Translations under genes and position numbers: made by a program
Source: Burkholderia sp. SRS-46
GTDB taxonomy: Bacteria; Pseudomonadota; Gammaproteobacteria; Burkholderiales; Burkholderiaceae
NCBI RefSeq assembly: GCF_004343775.1
Contig: NZ_PTXL01000002.1
Span: 1,197,648 to 1,261,647, forward strand
DNA length: 64,000 bases
Direction: 5' to 3'
In this document: positions 57,578 through 64,000 of the stretch, one piece after another
Numbering within the stretch: position 1 is the stretch's first letter
Layout: each line of letters begins with the position of its first letter
The notes under the pieces: generated by a model
Told to the model about the DNA's origin: nothing
The model's database searches: none
The model's input: the letters and a program-made list of their open reading frames with translations, nothing else

Positions 57578-58771
57578 CTAGAACTTGTGCCGGATCCCCG
57601 CGTGCACCATCAGTTGCTTCGACGTCGACGACAGGTCCGGCGCGCCCGGGATGAGCGCGCGATCGAGCGACGAGCCGGTCGCATCGCCCGCCACCTTCTG
57701 GTAGGCGCCCATCATGTAGACGTCGGTGCGCTTCGACAGCGTGTAATCGGCCATCAGCCCGATCGAATGGATCGTCGGCTTCGCGCTGCCCGTGGTCGCG
57801 TCGTAGCGCACGAGCGTGTACACGTACTGCGCGCCGACGAAGCATGCCGGCGTGAGCTGGTATTTGCCGTTCACTTCGAAGTTCTGGTAGCGGAGCGCGG
57901 TCACGGTCCCGTCGGCGAGCGGCCCCGCGACCGGCTGGATCGTCTCGTCGCCGAACAGGTAGCCGACGTTCGCGCTCGGGCGGCTGACCTGGCTGTTCGT
58001 GTACGCGAACCCGACGGTGGCAGGCCCGGCCGTGTAGTTGACGCCCACGCCGAAGATCCGCAGCCGCGACGACACGAAGTTCGCATCGGCGCCGACCGTT
58101 CCCGCGCCCGCGATCGCGCCGCCCGCGCTGGCCCCCGGGTTGTTCGCGTTCAGGAACGCAGCGCCAACGAGCAGCCCGCCGCGCTCGTATTGCGCACCGA
58201 CGCTCCATTGGCGGTTGTTGGCGAAATTCGCGTCGTTGCTGAAGCCGTATGTGCCGCCGAACGAGAAACCCGAGAAGTCCGGGCTGGCGTACTTGACCGT
58301 GTTGTTCACGCGGAACGTGTTGCCGGTGTTGTCGTTGTCGAGCGGGTGCGAGAACGGATAGACGCCCCAGCTGCCGTTCGCGGTCGTCGGCGCGAGATAG
58401 TCGACGACCGCATCGTACTGCCGGCCGAGCGTGAGCGTGCCGAAGCGCGTGCCGCCGAGGCCGACGTAGGCCTGCCGGCCGAAGGCGCGGCCGCCCTGCG
58501 CGAGCGTGCCGCTGTTCACGTTGAAGCCGCTCTCCAGCTGGAACAGCGCGCTGTAGCCGCCGCCCAGATCCTCCGTGCCTTTCAAGCCCCAGCGGCTGCC
58601 CTGCGCGAAGCCGCTCGCCATCTGCCATGCGCCGTGGCCGCCGACGTTGCTCGTATAGTCGATGCCCGCGTCGACCAGGCCGTACAGCGTCACGCTGCCC
58701 TGGGCGAACGCAAACATCGGCGCGGCGCACAAGGCCGGCATGACGATGCATGCCGATCTCCAATTTTTCAT
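57578..58771 (-). CDS. General porin, Burkholderia Gram-negative type
   Basis: The 397-residue product has a signal peptide (MKNWRSACIVMPALCAAPMF, cleavage after AFAQ near 24) and the trimeric porin pattern: GSVTLYGLVDAGIDYTSN as the first strand, SRWGLKGTEDLGGGYSALFQLE, RQAYVGLGGTRFGTLTLGRQY and the final strand ending GIRHKF with the C-terminal Phe needed for outer-membrane insertion. It is a standard 16-strand Porin_4 family member of the Opc type common in Burkholderia. It follows the binding-protein gene on the same strand with 38 bases between them and may import the same solute. Substrate selectivity is not visible. Confidence 0.9.
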   Translation of the reverse strand: MKNWRSACIVMPALCAAPMFAFAQGSVTLYGLVDAGIDYTSNVGGHGAWQMASGFAQGSRWGLKGTEDLGGGYSALFQLESGFNVNSGTLAQGGRAFGRQAYVGLGGTRFGTLTLGRQYDAVVDYLAPTTANGSWGVYPFSHPLDNDNTGNTFRVNNTVKYASPDFSGFSFGGTYGFSNDANFANNRQWSVGAQYERGGLLVGAAFLNANNPGASAGGAIAGAGTVGADANFVSSRLRIFGVGVNYTAGPATVGFAYTNSQVSRPSANVGYLFGDETIQPVAGPLADGTVTALRYQNFEVNGKYQLTPACFVGAQYVYTLVRYDATTGSAKPTIHSIGLMADYTLSKRTDVYMMGAYQKVAGDATGSSLDRALIPGAPDLSSTSKQLMVHAGIRHKF

Positions 58772-58809
58772 CTGTTATCCTGATTGATTGCCCGATGCTT
58801 CAGCCACGC

Positions 58810-59592
58810 TCACTTCGCGCCGTAGATATCGAAGTCGAAATACTTCCGGTTGATGCGCGCATACGTGCCGTTCGCGAGTATCGTCGCGAGCGCACGATTG
58901 AACGCGTCGCGCAGATCGGCATCCTGCTTGCGCAACCCGAGTCCGTCGCCCTGGCCGAAGTACTTCGGATCGTCGATCGGCGCGCCCGCGAACGTGAAGT
59001 CCTTGCCCTGCGGCTTCTTCAGGAACCCGTCGCTCGCCGCGATCGACGCCTGGAACGCCGCGTCGAGCCGGCCCGACACGAGATCCGCATACACCTGGTC
59101 CTGGTTCGGGTACGACACGATCTGCACGCCCGCCCGTTGCCAGTTCGCGATCGCATAGTCGGCCTGCGCCGAACCCTGCTCGACGCCGACGCGCTTGCCC
59201 TTCAGCGACTCGGCGCTCGGCAGCAGCGGCACACCCTTGCGCACGACAAGGCGTGCGGGCGCATTCGAGATCCGGTTCGTGAACGCGATCTGCTGCATCC
59301 GTTTCGGCGTGATCGTCATCGACGACGCGATCACGTCGAACTTGCGCGCGAGCAGGCCCGGAATCATCCCGTCGAAGCTCGACTCCACCCACACGCAGCG
59401 CGCGCGCAGTTCGGCGCACAGTGCGTTCGTGATATCGATGCCGAAACCCGCCAGCGTGCCGTCGGGCAGCTTGTATTCGAGCGGCGGGTAAGTCGGATCG
59501 ACCGCCAGGCGGATCTCCCTGCCAGCCCAATCGCCGGCGTGCGCCGACCCTGCCGCCAGCGCCACCGCCAGCACCGCCATCCACTGTTTCAT
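58810..59592 (-). CDS. Amino-acid ABC-type periplasmic binding protein, orphan
   Basis: The 260-residue product has a signal peptide (MKQWMAVLAVALAAGSAHA) and is a family-3 binding protein of the Lys/Arg/Orn/His group: IRLAVDPTYPPLEYKLPDG, LAGFGIDITNALCAELRARC, WDGMIPGLLARKFD-type and VEQGSAQADYAI segments, and INRKYFDFDIYGAK at the end. No permease or ATPase gene lies within the window beside it, so it is an orphan that must use another transporter or act in sensing. It sits between an amidohydrolase gene (83 bases upstream) and a porin gene (38 bases downstream) on the same strand. Confidence 0.88.
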   Translation of the reverse strand: MKQWMAVLAVALAAGSAHAGDWAGREIRLAVDPTYPPLEYKLPDGTLAGFGIDITNALCAELRARCVWVESSFDGMIPGLLARKFDVIASSMTITPKRMQQIAFTNRISNAPARLVVRKGVPLLPSAESLKGKRVGVEQGSAQADYAIANWQRAGVQIVSYPNQDQVYADLVSGRLDAAFQASIAASDGFLKKPQGKDFTFAGAPIDDPKYFGQGDGLGLRKQDADLRDAFNRALATILANGTYARINRKYFDFDIYGAK

Positions 59593-59675
59593 TGCCTGTC
59601 TCCTTGTGTGAACCGAAATCGTCGCGGCGGCCGGTGCCGCCTCGTCCGCTGCCCGGGTGCCCCACGTGCCCTGTA

Positions 59676-60851
59676 TCAGCGCAGAAACCGCTCCACCAGC
59701 GCGACCCAGTAGCTCGCGCCGATTGCGAGGCATGCGTCGTTGAAGTCATAGCCGGGGTTGTGCAGCGCGCAGCCCGCCGGGCCGTCGCCGTTGCCGTTGC
59801 CGATCGACAGGTAGCTGCCCGGGCATGCGTCCAGCATGAATGCGAAGTCCTCGCTTGCCGCGATCGGCTGCATCTGTTCGATGAGCCCGCCGTCGCCGCC
59901 CCAGTCGCGCGCGACCTGCCGCGCGAACGCCGTTTCGGCCGCGTGATTGACGAGCACCGGATAGCCGGGCCGGTAGTCGATCTCGGCCGTTGCGCCATAG
60001 CTCGCCGCCTGGCCCTGCACCGTCTCGCGAATCCGCCGTTCGAGCAGCGCGCGCACGTCGGGCGACAGCGCGCGCACGCTGAGTTCGAGCGCCGCATGCG
60101 GCGGAATCACGTTCGACGCGGTGCCTGCATGGATCGAGCCGGCCGTGATGATCGCCAGATCCTGCGGGTTCACGTTGCGCGACACGATCGTCTGCAGCGC
60201 CATCACGATCGACGCGCAGACGACGACCGGGTCGACCGTCGCGTGCGGCGCCGCGCCGTGTCCGCCGCGGCCGGTCACGCGCACGCGCACCTCGTCGGCC
60301 GACGCCATGAACGGGCCGTCGCAGAACCCGAGCATGCCGACCGGCAGGCCCGGCACGTTGTGCATCGCGAACACCGCGTCGCACGGAAAGCGCGCGAACA
60401 GCCCGTCGTCGATCATCCGCTTCACACCGCCGAGCCCTTCCTCGGCCGGCTGGAAAATCAGGTTCAACGTGCCGGTAAAGCACGCGCGCTCCGCGATGCA
60501 GCGTGCGGCCGCCAACAGCATCGCCGTATGGCCGTCGTGACCGCACGCGTGCATCACACCATCGATGCGGCTCGCATACGGCAGCCCGGTCGTCTCGCGG
60601 ATCGGCAGCGCGTCCATGTCGGCGCGCAGGCCGAGCCGGCGGCCGGCGCCGCGCGTCAACGTGCCGACCACGCCCGTGCCGCCGAAGTCAAGCGTCACCT
60701 GATAACCCCACGTTGTCAGGCACTCGGCCACCAGGCCGCTCGTCGCATGCTCGTCGAACCCGAGTTCCGGATGCGCATGCAGCCGGTGGCGCAGCGCGAT
60801 CATCTCCGCCTCGATGGCCGCCATTTCGGGCCAGATTCGTTCCTGGTTCAA
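59676..60851 (-). CDS. M20 family amidohydrolase (hippurate / N-acyl-amino-acid type)
   Basis: The 391-residue product is a HipO/IAA-amino-acid hydrolase-type M20 metallopeptidase: LGLRADMDALPI (about 80), MHACGHDGHTAMLLAAA with metal ligands Cys-Gly-His near 108, LIFQPAEEGLGG with the catalytic Glu pair near 140, and GRGGHGAAPHATVDP in the dimerisation domain. It cleaves N-acyl amino acids in the cytoplasm. GAGGAG 8 bases upstream favours the TTG at 60851; a GTG at 60860 overlaps that site and the frame runs to 60989. It is the first gene of a unit with the binding protein and porin, and divergent from a LysR gene. Confidence 0.85.
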   Translation of the reverse strand: MNQERIWPEMAAIEAEMIALRHRLHAHPELGFDEHATSGLVAECLTTWGYQVTLDFGGTGVVGTLTRGAGRRLGLRADMDALPIRETTGLPYASRIDGVMHACGHDGHTAMLLAAARCIAERACFTGTLNLIFQPAEEGLGGVKRMIDDGLFARFPCDAVFAMHNVPGLPVGMLGFCDGPFMASADEVRVRVTGRGGHGAAPHATVDPVVVCASIVMALQTIVSRNVNPQDLAIITAGSIHAGTASNVIPPHAALELSVRALSPDVRALLERRIRETVQGQAASYGATAEIDYRPGYPVLVNHAAETAFARQVARDWGGDGGLIEQMQPIAASEDFAFMLDACPGSYLSIGNGNGDGPAGCALHNPGYDFNDACLAIGASYWVALVERFLR

Positions 60852-60958
60852 CGCCGACACTCCTCGATTCCGTGATTCGATCGATCGCCCGGATGGCGAA
60901 TCGTGAGGAGATCGTATGCGGCGAATATCCGTGGGAACAGCCCCGGTTTCGTTATGAT

Positions 60959-60975
60959 GACAACTTTTTGTTGTC
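60959..60975. promoter_or_regulatory. Candidate LysR operator GACAAC-TTTTT-GTTGTC
   Basis: A perfect 6-base dyad with a 5-base T spacer lies 12 bases before the LysR start at 60988, in the divergent region with the M20 gene. TATGAT at 60953-60958 overlaps its left edge and could be a -10, although the -35 is not evident. Binding here would give autoregulation and control of the divergent amidohydrolase gene. Confidence 0.5.
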
Positions 60976-60987
60976 GGGTATCGCACC

Positions 60988-61941
60988 ATGAAACTGCATC
61001 AGTTGCAGGCGCTCGTCGCGAGCGCGGAAGCGGGAAGCATTCGCGGCGCGGCGCGCGCGCTGGGCCTGTCGCAAGCGGCCGTCACGCGTGCGCTGCGCGA
61101 GCTGGAGGCGAGCGAGCGCCTGCCGCTGCTCGTCCGTGCGCCGGAAGGGATCGGCTTCACCGAATACGGCAAGGCGCTGCTCACGCACGCGAAGCTCGTG
61201 CTCAAGCAGCTCGAGCATGCGCAGAACGATCTCGCGACCATGCGCGGCCGCATCGAGGGGCGGCTGAGCGTCGGCGTCACGCCGTGGCTTACGATGACGT
61301 TCCTCGCCGAATCGGTGCTGCTGTTTCGCGAGCGCATGCCCGACGTTCGCCTCGAACTGTATGAAGGATTGATGGCCGTCGCTCAGCCGCTGCTGCGCGA
61401 CGGCAGCATGGATTTCGCGCTCGGGCACGTACAGCCGGGGGTCGCCGCGCAGGAATTCGCGTGCGAGCCGGTGCTGACCTACGAAACGTCGGTGATGGTG
61501 CGCGCCGGCCATCCGCGCGAACGCGCGCGTTCGATCCACGACCTGCTCGATCTGGACTGGGTGCTGAACTACGCGCCGGACGGGCAGGCCGCGCTCGTCG
61601 ATTACCTGTTCACGCGTCACGGCGCGCAGATCGACGGGCGGCGCATCGTCCGCGCGCAATCGGTCGCGATGCTGCAGACCATGCTCGAACAGGCCGACAT
61701 GTGCACATGGTGCCCGACGATCCTGAGCGTCGTGCCGCCGTTCGGCGAGCGCATGCGCGCGCTGTCGCTGAAGGAAACCTTCGAGCCGCGCGAGCTCGGC
61801 ATCGTCACGCGACGCAGCAGCACGCTCAGCGACGCGGCGCGCTGCTTCATCGATTGCCTGCTGCAGGTGATCCGGCGCCACGCGCGGTCGGCGCGCAAGG
61901 AGGACCTCGCGCTGTTCCGCACGCTGACGATGCTGATCTGA
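60988..61941 (+). CDS. LysR-family regulator, divergent from M20 amidohydrolase
   Basis: The 317-residue product has a LysR helix-turn-helix (residues 1-60; SIRGAARALGLSQAAVTRAL) and an effector domain (about 90-300; LSVGVTPWLTMTFLAESVLLF, GAQIDGRRIVRAQSVAMLQT). It is of the TsaR/CbbR-like branch starting MKLHQLQALVA. The ATG at 60988 lies 12 bases after a dyad that may be its operator. It is the probable regulator of the amidohydrolase-binding-protein-porin unit. The groES promoter follows 51 bases after its stop. Confidence 0.88.
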   Translation: MKLHQLQALVASAEAGSIRGAARALGLSQAAVTRALRELEASERLPLLVRAPEGIGFTEYGKALLTHAKLVLKQLEHAQNDLATMRGRIEGRLSVGVTPWLTMTFLAESVLLFRERMPDVRLELYEGLMAVAQPLLRDGSMDFALGHVQPGVAAQEFACEPVLTYETSVMVRAGHPRERARSIHDLLDLDWVLNYAPDGQAALVDYLFTRHGAQIDGRRIVRAQSVAMLQTMLEQADMCTWCPTILSVVPPFGERMRALSLKETFEPRELGIVTRRSSTLSDAARCFIDCLLQVIRRHARSARKEDLALFRTLTMLI

Positions 61942-61992
61942 CGCACGCGCCGACAAATGCACGCCAGCGCAAATGCATTTCGCAATCCGTTA

Positions 61993-62022
61993 TTGGATCG
62001 TGCGGGCGCGCATTCCTATACT
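61993..62022 (+). promoter_or_regulatory. Promoter of groES-groEL
   Basis: TTGGAT at 61993-61998 and TATACT at 62017-62022 are separated by 18 bases, a good housekeeping-sigma promoter. The start of transcription falls at about 62029, inside the CIRCE element, so repressor binding would block initiation. Confidence 0.65.
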
Positions 62023-62027
62023 CGTCA

Positions 62028-62048
62028 GCACTCTCTGATGAAGAGTGC
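62028..62048. promoter_or_regulatory. CIRCE element, HrcA operator
   Basis: GCACTC - nine bases - GAGTGC is the core of the CIRCE consensus (TTAGCACTC-N9-GAGTGCTAA) with perfect inner arms; the outer bases differ. It lies 28 bases before the groES ATG and overlaps the expected transcription start. HrcA repression with release on heat shock is the known mechanism for this element. The hrcA gene itself is not in the window. Confidence 0.88.
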
Positions 62049-62076
62049 CAATCACCCTAGACAGGACGAAGAACCG

Positions 62077-62367
62077 ATGAGCCTACGCCCCTTGCACGAC
62101 CGAGTCATCGTGAAGCGACTCGACCAGGAAACCACCACCGCTTCCGGCATCGTGATTCCGGACAGCGCCGCGGAGAAGCCCGACCAGGGCGAAGTGATCG
62201 CGGTCGGCCCCGGCCGCAAGGATGCCGACGGCCAGCGCATCGAGCTCGACCTGAAGGTGGGCGAGCGCGTGCTGTTCGGCAAGTACGCCGGCCAGACGGT
62301 CAAGGTGGACGGCAATGAACTCCTCGTCCTGCGCGAGGAAGACATCGTCGCGGTCGTCAATCAATAA
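62077..62367 (+). CDS. groES: Co-chaperonin GroES
   Basis: The 96-residue product is a standard Gro[22 protein letters not shown], the mobile loop [18 protein letters not shown] (about 18-35), [10 protein letters not shown] and [19 protein letters not shown]. It caps GroEL in ATP-dependent protein folding in the cytosol. AGGA precedes the ATG at about 9 bases. It is followed 12 bases later by groEL, with a CIRCE operator upstream, so the pair is heat-shock regulated. Burkholderia genomes usually carry more than one groESL pair; this one, among catabolic genes, is likely an additional copy. Confidence 0.96.
   Translation: MSLRPLHDRVIVKRLDQETTTASGIVIPDSAAEKPDQGEVIAVGPGRKDADGQRIELDLKVGERVLFGKYAGQTVKVDGNELLVLREEDIVAVVNQ

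Positions 62368-64000
<1,633 letters not shown>

Overview
The window is a GC-rich stretch of bacterial chromosome with dense, short-spaced genes. It is most like a Burkholderia cepacia complex genome, probably a secondary replicon, since the content is mostly catabolic, transport and signalling genes. The strongest marker is the convergent rpfF/rpfR pair (35988-38900), the BDSF quorum-sensing synthase and its PAS-GGDEF-EAL receptor as known from B. cenocepacia. I saw no tRNA, rRNA, insertion sequence, phage gene or CRISPR array, so this reads as ordinary chromosome rather than an island.

Layout. 16-5191: a DUF2760 - Hsp70 - Hsp70/DUF3731 operon. 5691-8763: NAD(P)-binding epimerase, NepI-like efflux pump and a divergent AraC regulator. 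8959-13358: small and envelope genes (55-aa protein coupled to a DUF3857/transglutaminase protein, two tiny membrane proteins, DUF3617, OmpA-like). 13530-15503: KimA-like permease. 15712-21430: nitrate assimilation operon nirB-nirD-nasA behind a consensus sigma-54 promoter. 21741-35140: a thu-type disaccharide locus read in one direction: response regulator, hybrid histidine kinase, binding protein, two permeases, ATPase, ThuA, ThuB, LamB-like porin, YdhF-like aldo/keto reductase, glucokinase. 35988-38900: rpfF and rpfR. 39613-46837: D-glutamate cyclase-like protein, MFS carrier, fused 5-oxoprolinase and a divergent LysR regulator. 46847-52014: a monooxygenase-fold protein, then a tight sulfatase operon (lipoprotein arylsulfatase, formylglycine-generating enzyme, NlpA-type binding protein, cysteine-cluster protein). 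52189-54946: YcaC-like hydrolase, Old Yellow Enzyme and divergent LysR. 55008-61941: FAD amine oxidase, LysR, porin, orphan binding protein, M20 amidohydrolase and LysR. 62077-64000: second-copy-type groES-groEL behind a CIRCE operator; groEL runs off the window.

How the genes work together. The thu locus can bring a disaccharide through the outer membrane (porin) and inner membrane (ABC system), oxidise it (ThuA/ThuB) and phosphorylate released glucose (glucokinase); the kinase/regulator pair upstream is a plausible controller. The nitrate operon reduces nitrate to ammonium, probably under nitrogen control through sigma-54. The 5-oxoproline cluster can close D-glutamate to 5-oxo-D-proline and open an oxoproline ring.

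The most unusual findings are: the sulfatase operon, whose sulfatase has Cys-Ala-Ile-Thr-Arg where the family has Cys-x-Pro-x-Arg although a complete formylglycine-generating enzyme is encoded next to it; the chaperone operon of unknown function; and several strong stem-loops and dyads between genes. All family calls come from reading motifs and remembered family features; no database search was run.
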